From assembly GCA_032690845.1 (NCBI GenBank), contig CM064427.1, forward strand, positions 6,893,501-6,957,500: 64,000 nucleotides of DNA, in the 5' to 3' direction. This document shows positions 11,241 through 23,685 of this stretch, piece by piece. Below the pieces are notes generated by a model. It was given only the letters and a program-made list of their open reading frames with translations, made no database searches and was not told the origin of the DNA. The translations under genes and the position numbers were made by a program. The stretch is from Eleusine coracana subsp. coracana. Taxonomy: Eukaryota; Streptophyta; Magnoliopsida; Poales; Poaceae. Position 1 is the first letter of the stretch. Every line of letters starts with the position of its first letter.

Positions 11241-14132
11241 ATAGGCAATTATCCTTGAAAATAACTTAATAATAAAAGTTAAATACGCAGTATCGGACTT
11301 GTCCGACGATTGTGAGTAAAGTCCGACGACTTGTTCGATGGCAAGAGATAGAAAAGTAGATCGGACGACTAAAACTTAAAACTAGTTCAAGACAAGCTAG
11401 GAACAAGTGATTACAAGCTAGAGGAAGTTGTAGAAAAGAGTAAATGAACTAGCATGCAACCTACACAAGTTAATTTGAGAAATAAAAAGCAAACCCTAAC
11501 TAGTAAGATTAAAAGCAAGAACAAGTAAATGAAGGGCAAGAATAAAGCACACAAGAGACACGGTGAAGGATCGAAGGACCCCGGCTAGAGGGGGGGGGGT
11601 GAATAGCCGAATTAAAAATTAAAAGCTAACTATCCGACTAATTGCGGAATTTAAAGACAATTGGATAAAAGCAAGCACAAGACAACTAAACCTAGGTTTG
11701 AACTAAAGTAGGTTGACAATCCTAGGTGACATACATCATGCAACTTCTAGTATGTAAACAACAAAAGAACAACACGACACGAAACAAAGGATATTTTCCC
11801 GTGGTATCGGTGATTTGCCGATCACCCCTAATCCACGTTGAGGTGGATCCAAGCGTATGATGTGCTACTCTCCTCAAGTATCCACTTCTCCACCACCAAG
11901 AAGTGCTCACAAAGAACAACTTGAGATATAACACAATCAATACCTTGAACCTCTCCAAACCTCGATTCCACTAGGGTTGCTCTTCACCACTCCGGCGAGG
12001 CGAGCACCGCACCTCTCACAAGATTCCGGGCCTCCTTCACACACTTCTTGAAGGGCTCACGGATTTGACTCCTCCAAGCCGTCTAGGAGGCGACAACCTC
12101 CAAGAGTAACAAGTCGATGACGCTTGCTTGAGGATCCCAATTGCCACAATGCTCAACTCACTCAAGTTTAGGGCACTCACACTCACACACTTGCAATCTT
12201 TCCACTAGGGCTTTGTGTGAGAGAGGAATAAGCTCCAAAGGGTGTACAATACTTTTCAAATGGCCAAGGGAGCAACTATGCACGGGATGGAGGAGGTATA
12301 AATAGGCCACCCTTTGAAAACTAGCCGTTACAACTTTCTATGCACCGGACGGTCTGACCATGACTCCCCACGGTCGGACCGTCGTACAACCCAACGGCTA
12401 GTTTGACTTTCAAACTCCTTCTGGCACGAGCCCGACGGTCAGACCGTGGATCCCCACGGTCAGACCGTTGGGACACTTTTAGTTTTCACCCGAGGCCAGC
12501 TTCTCTGTCGACACCAGACATGTGATGGTGGTCAGACCGTGGCTTGGGACGGTCAGACCGCCGGGCCATCACCCGAGCCACCCGAGGACCAACTTCTCTG
12601 GCCGTCTCTGGGAGGCACCTACGGTCAGACCGTGGATCCCCGCGGTCAGACCGCCAGGAGCGTTCTGCCAGCCCTCCTTTCTATATCCCTTAGCTGTCTC
12701 TCAACGAACCACTCACAACGATAGGCTTTGAGCATTTGTGGCAACCATGGATACTCAAGGTCATCTCATCGACCCCTCTTGATAGTACGACATTTAACCT
12801 ATAATCCGGTCACTCAACTCTAATCTCCTTGTGACCGGCAAAACAGAAAAAACCCTATCAAGATACCTTGGCCTTGAGCCATCCATATGTATATCACTTC
12901 ATCCATCATTCCATTCCTTATTATGACTACAACCACAATTATCTCAACAACGTAGTTAGTCAAAAATAAGGGTCGTCATTAATTACCAAAACACTAAAGC
13001 GGGCCTAGATGCTTCACACGGGATTTTTCTCCGAAGTTCAGCTCCACAAAGAAGCCTACGTCTCCGTTGAGGGATCCACAAAGGACCGGGTCTCTTTCAA
13101 CCCTAAACCTCTCCAAGTGATCACAAATATCAAACTCGGTGTTCCACTAGCAACTCCACAAAGGAGAGGTCAATACAAACTTCTCGAGGCGTCACCACAC
13201 GAGTTGGGCGCTCAACAGGCACATCTAACCGTCTAGGGGATGAATCTCCAAGAGTAACAAACATAAGAGTTGTCGGCGGTGAGGATGAACCAAGTGCTCA
13301 AGAGGATGAAAGCTTGGAGGCGATGGGGCTCTTCAATCTTTTCTCAATCCCTTCACAAATCAAGAGTGGAAGTAAGAGAGGAGAGTTGGGGAGAGCAAAA
13401 TAAGCTTGGGAGTGTTTTTGAATGGAATGAGTGACCAACCAGCCAAGGGGCGAGATGGGGTCCTATTTATAACCCATGGAGAAAAAGAGCCGTTTTGAAG
13501 GGGTATTTCTTAGATCTGCATCGGACAAGTCCGATGGTCATCGGACAAGTTCGATGAATGAAAGTGGCACGGTTACTGGAGTTCAATGGACATGCCCGAT
13601 GCCTCGGACAAGTCTGATTCATTGAACAAGTCCGATGGATCATCGGACATGTTAGATGATATAAGGTGGCAAAGGAACTGAAATCCGATGGAGATGTCCG
13701 ACATGTCGGACCTTCCTTAGGTCATCGGACAAGTCCGATGACCGTCGGACATGTCCGACGGCCCAGAGTGGTAATGCTACTGGAGTCCAATGGACTTATC
13801 CGATGCGTCAGACAAGTCCAATAAAAAAGCTCTGTAAAAAGGTTTTTAGGCACTTGGATCATTTTTGCTTTGAACTCTTGTGTCCCTCTTCATAGTACGG
13901 TCTTCCTATACTCAAGATAAAATAAAAATTTCATGAACTTCATTCTTGAGCATATTTTGAATTTCATCTTTGAAGCACTTTGTCATCTTCTTTTCTCCTT
14001 TTTACTTTTATGCATTTATTTCACCAAACTTTGAAGTGTTATCTATACACATGCTTAATAAAATATTAGTCCATTCTTAATTGTATTGACACCAATCATC
14101 AAAATAAAATTAGAGGCCTAGATGCACTTTCA
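11241..14132 (-). repeat. 3' LTR of element A, truncated and interrupted by a solo LTR of family B
   Basis: It begins TGAAAGTGCATCTAGGCC at 14132 directly after the polypurine tract. A TATA box (minus strand TATAAATA) is at 13464-13471 and a palindrome array is at about 13518-13760. A family B solo LTR sits at 11564-13016. The last about 36 bases of the LTR, as judged from the 5' copy, are missing. Confidence 0.88.
11564..13016 (-). mobile_element. solo LTR of Copia family B nested in LTR A
   Basis: The plus strand begins TGAAGGATCGAAGGACC and ends GGGCCTAGATGCTTCA. CACGG flanks both sides (11559-11563 and 13017-13021). The other LTR of element A lacks it at the corresponding position, so the empty site is visible. 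It is nearly the same sequence as the LTR at 61497-63139, apart from fewer internal repeats. It carries paired CGGTCAGACCG palindromes at about 12350-12650. Confidence 0.93.
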
Positions 14133-14148
14133 ATCTCCCCCTTTTTGG
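14133..14148 (-). promoter_or_regulatory. polypurine tract of element A
   Basis: The minus strand reads AAAAAGGGGGAGAT immediately before the 3' LTR start. It would prime plus-strand DNA synthesis. Confidence 0.85.
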
Positions 14149-14592
14149 TGATTGATGACAATACTAGAATTCACAAAAATTATCCAATGAGATTTAGTTT
14201 GATGTGGAGCCCCCCCCCCCCCCCTAAATGTGTGCATGAGTGAGGTGATAAGCAACAATAACAAGTGCACATATTTTAGAGAAAAATATGAGAGCTCTCC
14301 CTAACACCATGCATGAATGCCAATTTTCAACATAATATACAAAAGAGATAAAGACAATGCAAATGACATATGATTTCACACAAATCCATAACCAACAAAG
14401 TACCATTACAATAAGTAAGAAACCAAATAAGTTCACAAACCACAATGATGACATAAAGTTTTACAACTCCAAATAGTTCAACGCTCTCAACTCACAAACT
14501 AAACGAATAAGCAAAAGATAGATTACTTCTCCCCCTTTGGCATCAAGACACCAAAAAGGAGAAAAGCAAGTACGCTAGCGAAGGACAATCTT

Positions 14593-16108
14593 CTACTCAT
14601 CATCATAGTCTTCATTGTCTTCGTCGTCTTCATCCGCGTCATCTTCTTCGAGTGCCGGTCCTTTGCCTTTGCGTTGGCAAAGATCATACGTAGCTTGATC
14701 TTCACCATCACCGCCTTCCTCATCCTCAAAGCGAATGTGTTGACTACTTGAGCCTGCACCGGAGGTGAAGGGTGGAGGAGTAGGGTAATAGCCAAAGTAG
14801 TTCATCTCCTCGGTGGTGAATGTGTCCGTCGGATCGACATAAGTAGGAGGAGGAGAGCCTTCCAAGGGAGAAGGATGAGGAGGAGTCTCAATACCAAAAT
14901 GATCTATAAGCACTTTCTGATTCCTCTCAATTACGTTCATCCTTTGATTAATGCTCTGACACATTCCAAAGAGAGACTTGAACATTTTCATGATCCCACT
15001 TCTCTTCTCACAAGATGGCGGAGGCACATGAGATGATCCGGTGGCCCTAGAAGGAGCTCTAGGAGTCTGAGCAGGAGAAGGAGGCTGAGCTGCACCAAAG
15101 TACTGACCTGAGGTGGTGTCGGGAGTCCTGTTAGAAGGAATCTGAGGCTTGAGACTCAGATGCTTCATATCCTTGTTGAAAGTTAATCCTGATACCTTCT
15201 CAATCATGTGCATGATATGGGGAGCGTATCCACAACCACGCTTGGAAGAGACTTCTGGTTCTCATGAATTCAGTGCAGGATATCCCTCTGAAAGGCAGGG
15301 ATACGATCAGAGTTGCGTCTCCTAGGAGCTAAGGTGATCCTATAGATCAACAAGACCGAGAAAAAGGGCTTCAGTCCATTTGAGTTAGGAGGAGAGCAGT
15401 TATTCGAGTCCACATACATATATCTCATGTCCTTAGCATCCGTGTGATTTCCCTTGTGAACCTTGTGCTTTTCCTTACATGTGTGCTTAAGACCAATCAT
15501 ACTAGCAAACTGTTCAAGGAGCAGGTGTACTTTGCACCATTTGTCATCCAGGACATAGTCTTGACATCATCATCAAAGTACACGGTGGAGTAGAACTGAG
15601 CTATGATTTCCTTGTTCCAAGAGTAGTTGAAGCTGAGGACTATTTCGAGCCCGTGATGCTCACATACAGCCATGACTTGATTCAATAGTGGGTGCTTCCT
15701 ACTCTTCATGTGGTCCCAATCAAGCCACTTCATATCAACAACTGAATTCTTCATGCAAAGATAGATAGAGCGGTACCAGTCGGCTTGGAAGTGTGCCCAA
15801 AAACGAAAGTCGGATGCTTCTTTGTCAAAAGAGTAGTAGTTGGTCAATCGAGCCTCGGTGCAAGTCTCAATTGAGGCATGGAAAAAGTCTACTCTTTCAT
15901 GACCGGAGTTCTCCACATCAGCTGGAGGATGCATGACCCGAATGAGATCTTCAGGTTCTTCTGGTTCTTCTCTTTCAGCCGTCCGCAAAGTGGTTTTGCA
16001 AATGCAATGAGCAATGGCCTTCCTCCTCTTCGGTGGTTGGCTTTGACCTTGGTCTTTGTCGGTCTTAGTCCTCTTCTCCCTCAAGGGGGATGCTTCCACG
16101 TCAGACAT
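14593..16108 (-). pseudogene. extra ORF downstream of pol in element A (Sirevirus env-like position)
   Basis: The ORF starts MSDVEASPLREKRTKTDKD, with a basic N-terminus. A folded-looking region follows, holding DFRFWAHFQADWYRSIYL and YSWNKEIIAQFYSTVYFDDD, as in the plant-transposon domain that many grass Copia and Gypsy elements carry. After a stop at 15497 the similarity continues in 15500-15270 and 15213-14593, ending in a very acidic tail (EEDDADEDDEDNEDYDD). No signal peptide or clear membrane segment was seen, so an envelope role is not supported. Function unknown. The same ORF type, with SYEAAR repeats, ends element B at 63772-64000. Confidence 0.75.
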
Positions 16109-16908
16109 GCTGAGAAAAAGTGTTGAGCAATAAGTTAGGAGGGAGTCAAAGAGCGGACTAGGGGTGAGGTGAATCGATGAAGGACTTAGGTTTTTAAAAA
16201 TCTGCAGGTCGTCGGACTTGCCCGATGACTCGTAGTTTTTCCAAAACCTAGGTATTTCACAAATCCACCTACAAATCCAACTAGGAACTCATCTATCTAA
16301 ACTACACCTAGTTAGGAACTAACTCCATGGTCCAAATATGCAAGAAAATAGAATTCTTGAAAGGCCCTTGAGAAATAACCCTAACCCTAATGGAGAGAGA
16401 GAGAGAGAGGAGATTAGGGTTAAACCTTGCAAAAACAAAGGGGAATTGGACTTCTCCGATAGAGGAGGACCTCTTGGCCTCCAAACTTGCTCCAATGGAT
16501 GGTGGAGGAGGGAGATCGCCTTGGATTGCCAATGGGGGTCGTTCTTGAGGAGAGAGAAAAGCTGGGAGGAGAATGAGGATGGTTTGATGGTAAGTCGGGC
16601 TGGGTTAAAGGGTCGAAACCTGGAGGCGTCGGACTTGTCCGGTACCTGTCGGACTTGTCCGACGCAAAGCAGAACAGGGTTCAACTAAGAAGAGAGAAAA
16701 GTTTTTCAAAATAATTTTTGATGGACAAGAGCAGGTCTTGGCATCATATGGTCAGCCAACAATCAACAATTCATAACAATGACCATATTTTGACAAGATT
16801 CGATCTAGTGATCAAGAAGAAACATCAATAGCAAAAATAATAGATTTTTGACATAAAGCAATGATTTTTGAAATAATAAAACAATAACCATTCAGATATG
16901 CACATTCT
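16109..16908 (-). promoter_or_regulatory. spacer between pol and the extra ORF with LTR-type palindromes
   Basis: There is no coding signature here. Palindromes of the LTR A type occur at 16212-16225 (TCGGACTTGCCCGA), 16629-16642 (TCGGACTTGTCCGG) and 16649-16662 (TCGGACTTGTCCGA), upstream of the extra ORF start at 16108. A promoter role is an inference. Confidence 0.5.
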
Positions 16909-18500
16909 CTACATCACATTGCTAGAGTCAAGAATATTTAGTTCACTCCTAAGATAGCAAAATCTTTTCTCATCTAGTGGCTTGGTGAATATATCAGCTA
17001 GTTATTCTTCGGTTCGCACATGAGTCACTTCTATATCCCCCTTGATAGAATGATCTCTCAAAAAGTGGTGGCGGATATCTATATGCTTTGTGCGTGAATG
17101 CTCAACGGGGTTATAAGCAAGCTTTATGACACTCTCATTGTCACATAGGAGAGGAACACGGTTCAACTTGTAAACGTAGTCCCTTAGAGTTTATCTCATC
17201 CAAAGTAGTTGTGCACAACAACTACCGGCGGCAACATACTCCGCTTCGGCCATGAAAAATGCAACGGAATTTTGTTTCTTGGATGACCATGACACTAGGG
17301 ACCTACCCAAGAATTGGCATGTCCCGGAGGTGCTCTTTCTATCTACCTTATCCCCAGCATAATCCGCATCGGAATAGCCTAATAGGTTGAACATTGAACC
17401 CTTGGGGTACCAAAGCCCTAGGTTGGGTGTGTGAACCAAATATCTCAATATTCTCTTAACAACCACCATGTGACACTCCATAGAAGCAGCTTGAAAACGT
17501 GCACACATATACACTCTAAGCATGATATCGGGCCTAGATGTACAAAGATAAAGAAAAGAGCCTATCATGGAGTGATATGCCTTTTGATCACCGGGCTTGT
17601 CCTTTTTGTTGAGGTCGAGGTGACCATTTGTTGGCATGGGAGTTTGGATAGGCTTGGCCTTGTCCATGTCAAACTTCTTCAATAAGTCTTGTGTGTACTT
17701 GGCTTGACATATGAAGGTGCCCTCTTTGTGTTGGTTCACTTGGAAGCATAGAAAGAATGTCAATTCTTCCATCATGGACATCTCGAACCTCTTGGTCATT
17801 ATCTTGCTAAACTCATCACAAAAGGTTTGGTTAGTAGAACCAAATATAATGTCATCGACATATATTTGGCACACAAATATATCATTGCCAAAATGCTTTG
17901 TGAAGAGAGTTGCGTCGGCCTTGCCAATGACAAAACCCTTCTTAACAAGAAAATCCCTAAGGCATTCATACCATGCTCTTGGAGCTTGCTTAAGCTTATA
18001 GAGCGCCTTATGGACTTTATAAACATGATTAGGATACTTAGGGTCTTCAAAGCCCGGTGGTTGCTCCACATACACTTCTTCCTTTATTGGCCCATTGAGG
18101 AATGCACTTTTCACATCTATTTGATACAACTTAAAATCATGGTGAGTAGCAAAAGCAAGTAATATTCTAATTGATTGAAGTCTTGCTACAGGGGCATAGG
18201 TTTCATTAAAATCCAAATCTTCTACTTGTGAATACCCCTTTGCCACGAGCCTCGCCTTGTTTCTTGTCACAACACCATTTTCATTTTGTTTATTACGGAA
18301 CACCCATTTGGTGCCCACAACATTCTTGTTCTTCGGTCTTTCCTCCAATGTCCACACTTGATTTCTTGTGAAGTTGTTCAATTCCTCTTGTATGGCCATC
18401 ACCAAATCCGAATCCTCAAGTGCTTGTTCTACCCTAAATGGCTCCATAGAAGAGACAAAAGAGTAATGTTCACAAAAATTACTAACTCAAGATCTAGTGA
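16909..18500 (-). pseudogene. reverse transcriptase and RNase H of element A
   Basis: 418 residues are open from about 18447, with KNKNVVGTKWVFRNK, YQIDVKSAFLNG and the RT catalytic YVDDIIFGS. RNase H has GYSDADYAGD and AEAEYVAAG. A stop replaces a Gln after LLWMR at 17191; the C-terminus then reads on through IRHHFLRDH, with another stop after HVRTEE, to about 16909. RT residues themselves look intact. Confidence 0.9.
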
Positions 18501-18807
18501 TTACCCCCTTATCAATATCTCCAAGAATTTGCTCGATGGGGTGATCACGTTGTACATTTTGATGCACTCTTGGGTGTGATGGATGTGAAATTCTTTGACC
18601 ACCATCTTCATCAGCCTCTTGATCATGTCCTTGGTAGTCATCACTCGATGATTGTACATGATCACCAACATCTTGATCTTGACCACTTGTATGATCAATT
18701 TCTTCATTCTCACAATGTTGGTCTTGTTTTGAGGGAGAGGGTTGATTTTTAACACTTGTTGGTTCTTGTGGTCTCACATCACCAACGACCATCCTTTTTA
18801 TTGCATT

Positions 18808-20087
18808 TCAAGGAGCATCACTATTTACATCATCATTAACAACTTGCTCCTCTTGAGAGCCGTTAGATTCATCAAATGTCACGTCATATGAGATTTCAAC
18901 ACAACTGGTGGTTTTGTTGAACACACGATAAGCATGAACATTTGATCCATAGCCAAGCAAGAAACCTTCATCAACTTTTGGAGCAAACTTTGAAGTCTTG
19001 GGTTTCTTGTTTAGCATAAAACATTTTCTCCCAAAAACACGAAAATAGGAAATATTAGGCTTGTTACCGGTTAGTAGCTCATATGGTGTTTTCTTCAATA
19101 GTTGGTGGAGATATAACCGGTTGGAGGCATGACATGCGGTGTTGACGGCTTTGGCCCAAAAATGGTTGGACGTCTTGTATTCATCAAGCATTGTTCTTGC
19201 CATCTCAATGGGTGTGCGGTTCTTTCTTTCGGCCACCCCATTTTGTTGAGGGGAGTAGGATGCCGAAAATTAATGCTTGATGCCTTCTTCATCAAGGTAC
19301 TCCTCAACTTGGGTGTTCTTGATCTTGACTTCATATTCATTTTGTGCTCTTTTCATGAATGTCTTGAGCACGTCTTTCACTTCACCTTTATCATGTAAAA
19401 ATAATACCCACGTGAAGTGAGAAAAATCATCAACAATTACAAGACAATATTTGTTACCACCAATGCTTATGTAGGAGATGGAGCCAAAGAGGTCCATGTG
19501 CAACATCTCCAATGGTCTTGTGGTTGTCATCATGTTCTTGAAGGGGTGTGAAGCTCCAACTTGTTTTGCCACTTGACATGCACTACAAATTTTATCTTTC
19601 TCAAAGTAAACATCGTTTAGTCCTATGATATGGCCGCCTTTTGGAGTTTGTGAAGATTTCTCATACCAACATAGGCAATCCTCCTATGCCACAACCACCC
19701 CATGTTGGACTTTGCTAATAAGCATGTTTCGAGTCTAGCTTCATCTGTGGAGAAATCCATAACATAAAGCTTTCCTTTAAGCTCACCCTTAAAAGCAACC
19801 GAGCTATCACTCCTCTTATAGACGGTTACACCACATTCGTTGAACAAGCAATCATATCCCATTTTACAAAATTGTGAAATGGACAATAGATTGAAGCTAA
19901 CATGATCAACAAGCATAACCTTGGAAAGTGGATACGAAGGAGTAAGAGGAACTTTACCATAACCTAATACTTGTCCCGTTCCATTATCACCAAATGTGAT
20001 GTATTCATTTTTGTTGTGATTTGGCTCAAATGACTTGAACATCTTTTTGTCTCTGGTCATATGATTGGTGCATCCACTATTAATCAC
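18808..20087 (-). pseudogene. protease and integrase of element A, catalytically dead
   Basis: The protease motif reads WVINSGCTNHMT where Copia proteases have WVLDSGC, so the catalytic Asp is Asn. The GAG-pre-integrase segment is recognisable downstream (SNMGWLWHRR..). The integrase core has its first Asp in LEMLHMDLFG, but the SDNG block holding the second catalytic Asp is deleted: EYEVKIK joins directly to NTQVEEYLDEE. A stop follows EEGIKH. The third block AERKNRTPIEMARTML with its Glu is present, then a chromodomain-less tail. Confidence 0.88.
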
Positions 20088-20126
20088 CCAACTTGACCCT
20101 CCGGAGACATAGTCCTACAAAACAAA

Positions 20127-22410
20127 TTAAGCTTTGTTTTTAGATATCCAAATTTTCTTGGGTCCTTTCACATTAGTCACAAGCACTTTGGACACCCACA
20201 CACAAGTCTTTGGTCTCTTGTTGTGTGGCCCAACATATTTAGCAAACACACGACCATGCATGTTTCTCATAAGTACATATGAAGCATTAAAATCATGAAA
20301 CAGTGCACAAGTAGCATTAGACATATTAGCATGAAAATCATTAACAAAAGAAGAATGCTTAGTGTTCGTGTTCTTGACTTGCTTCTTTTGGTAAGATCCT
20401 TCCTTGGTGAACTGAAGGAATTCCTTCCCATCCTTGTTCTCCCTAGAATTGTTCTTGGCACCCTCCACATATCCAATGCCATTCGTGACATTTGGGTGTC
20501 TTTTGTATGAGTATGCACCTCTTGCATACTTTCCTTTTTCATCATCAATAACATTTTTCTCATATTGTATTTTGCTTTCAAGAGACCTTACTTGCTTGTT
20601 CAAATCATCAATCAATTTCACATTAGTAGCACAAGCATCAACATCAATAGTATAACACCTATCACATCCTTTGCTATTGCAAGCATGAGAGTTGTTGTTG
20701 GAAGATGTAAAGGTTAAAAGTATTTCATATTGTTCTTCTAGAGACTTATGAGTGTTTTCCAAACTCTCATACTTTCTAGAAGAGCATCTTTTGAGCTCTT
20801 AAGACTTTCACAAGAGTTTTCAATTTTGGTGAGAGACATAGTTAAATCATCATTTTTCTTTCTCTCATTTTCTAGGAGCTTCTCTAGTTCAAGGTTTCTC
20901 TTGTTTTCAAGAATGACAAGTCTTCTTGTTTTTCAAGAAGCTCCTCTTGTCTATCATTTTATTCCTTTTGTTTTTCAAGCAATTCCATGAATTAAAGCAT
21001 TTTAGGAAGTGAAGTATTAGCATTATCATCATCATCATTATCACTACTACTAGCATACGAGGAACACTTATGTTTTGATTTTGATACCTTGGATTCTCTT
21101 GCCATGAAGCACTTGTGGGTGTTGTCATCATCATCATCATCACTCAAGCTCCCAAATAGAGAAACGTTGGTGGGAGTGACGCCAATGGCAATTGTAGCAA
21201 TGCCTCATTCATCCGAGTCAGATTCGGAGGAGGAAGATGATGAAGAGGATGAGTCATCGGAATTCTATTTTTGACCTATGTGAGCTTCACCTCTTCTATG
21301 CTTCTTGTACTTCTTGTCTTTCTTGTGGTGTTTGTTTTTTCTTTCTTTCATCCTTGTTCTTCTTTATTGGACATTCCGCAATGAAATGTCCTTCATCAAC
21401 GCACTCATAGCAAGTCTTTTTTGACCTTCTTGCTTTGCCCTTGTCAAAGCTCTTCTTCTTGTAACCATATTTCTTAAGAAATGACTTGAATCTTCTTACT
21501 AGCAAGGCCATTTCACCATAACTATCTTTATCACTAGGATCAACCACTTTCTTCTTTTTCTCTTGTTTCTCTCGAGTAGCATTGAGTGCTACATCATTTT
21601 TGTCACCACTTGCTCTCAATTTGCTTGATCCAGGTATTTATCTTGTTAGCTTGATCATTTTTTTTGCTTTTGGGATAGAAGCTTTCCAAGCACTTTATCG
21701 GTGGTGAAACTCTTGAAGTTATCCTTCTCTCTATTGTTTGAGCAAATGTTGCTATCCCATGATCTCAATGCTTGTAGCAATCTCTTGTTGATATCCAAGT
21801 CGGTCATTTTGGCTCCTAGTGCTCTTCTTTGATTTACAATCCTCATGAGCCTATCATGAACTTTTTTAGGGCCTTCTCCTGGACCCATGATGAATAAGTT
21901 GAATTCATTTTGTAATTCTTCGAGTCTTGCATCCTTGACGGAATCAATGCCCTCATAAATAACCTCAAGTTTTCTACATAGCTGATTGGCATTTTTTATT
22001 CTGGCAACTTTGTCATACTCGGAGGAGCTAACTGCGGAGACAATTGCACTAGCCGGCACGACATTGCGATGAATGTTTATTTGATCCTTGCGGGTTGGAT
22101 TATCTCTATTTTCCCATAAGAAACCATTCTCGGTTATACTTGCAACATGTGGACTCATGGATTCTAAATACATCATCATCTTGCATTTCCAATAATCATA
22201 GAATTGTCCATCAAAGTAAGGGAGTCTACCCGACCCTTGACCAATGCGATCTTCCTTGAGGTCATCATAATCATACATGACATTGTTGTAGAGTTTTGGT
22301 TGAGCACCACTATCATCATCTCCAGTCCTTGTATTATCTCCGCCTCGAGAACCACTAGCAACATCTTTGGTTAGGAGAGTGGTGGATGGTTGATCTTCCA
22401 GTTTTGACAT
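20127..22410 (-). pseudogene. gag of element A, broken
   Basis: The first piece starts MSKLEDQPSTTLLTKD and runs 251 residues, with the Copia gag block around FDGQFYDYWKCKMMMYLESM. The second piece (21619-21296) has the zinc knuckle CYECVDEGHFIAEC, a proper CX2CX4HX4C motif. A third piece (20762-20127) precedes the protease. Stops and frame changes separate the pieces, so no full gag can be made. Long low-complexity ORFs on the other strand are shadows. Confidence 0.85.
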
Positions 22411-22449
22411 CTTTAATCTTCAAGCGATTAAGTTTTATAGAAGATACCT

Positions 22450-22461
22450 GCTCTGATACCA
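22450..22461 (-). promoter_or_regulatory. primer-binding site of element A
   Basis: The minus strand reads TGGTATCAGAGC two bases after the LTR end, complementary to the 3' end of initiator tRNA-Met as in most plant Copia elements. Confidence 0.9.
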
Positions 22462-23292
22462 ATTGAAAGTGCCTGGAGGGGGGGGGGGGGGGGAGGTAAA
22501 TAGGCAATTATCCCTAAAAATAACTTAATAATAAAAGTTAAATGTGCAGTGTCGGACTTGTTCGAGGATTGTGAGTAAAGTCCGACGACTTGTCTGATGG
22601 AAAGAGATAGAAAAGTAGATCGGACGACTAAAACTTAAAACTAGTTCAAGGCAAGCTAGGAACAAGTGATTACAATCTAGAGGAAGCTATAGAAAAGAGT
22701 AAATAAACTAGCATGCAACCTACACAAGTTAATTTGAGAAATACAAAGCAAACCCTAACTAGTAAGATTAAGAGCAAGAACAAATAAATGAAGGACAAGT
22801 AATAAAGCACACAACAGATACGGGATTTTTCTCCGAAGTTCAGCTCCACAAAGAAGCCTACGTCTCCGTTAAGAGATCCACAAAGGACCGAGTCTCTGTC
22901 TCTTCAAGTGATCACAAAGATCAAACTCGGTGTTCCACTAGCAACTCCACAAAGGAGGGATCAATACAAACTTTCTGAGGTGTCACCACACGAGTTGGGA
23001 GCTCAACGGGCTCCTCTAACCGTCTAGGGGATGAATTCCCAAGAGTAACAAACACAAGAGTTGTCGGCGGTGAGGATGAACCAAGTGCTCAAGAGGATGA
23101 AAGCTTGGAGGCGATGGGGCTCTTCAATCTTCTCTCAATCCCTTCACAAATCAAAAGTGGAAGTAAGGGAGGAGAGCCGGGAAGAGCAAAGTGAGCTTGG
23201 GAGTATTTTTGAGTGGAATGAGTGACCAATCGACCAAGGGGCGAGATGGGGTCCTATTTATAGCCCATGGAGAAGAAGAGCCATTTGAAGGG

Positions 23293-23622
23293 TGTCGGCG
23301 TTTAGATCACCGACCAGTAGAATTTGTTCACAGGGATGCGCGCTTCGGGTTCGGCGATGGCTAAGCAAGAGGACACATGAGATTATACTGGTTCGGGGAA
23401 GCCCTTTACGTCCAGATCTCGGGTCTGCTCGTGTTACTTGCTTCGGTGAGGGATTACAATGGTGGTGAGAGAGGAGGGTGCTCCAAGTCTCGGGTGCGAG
23501 CGGTGTGTGTGTGTGTTTGTGTGTGTGATTGCTGTTGTTGTGGCTATGTCGTGGTTCTTCCTTTTTTTGTCCCCCAGAGAAGAGAGCAGGTCTCCCCTTA
23601 TATACTTCAAGGAGATGGGCCC

Positions 23623-23685
<63 letters not shown>

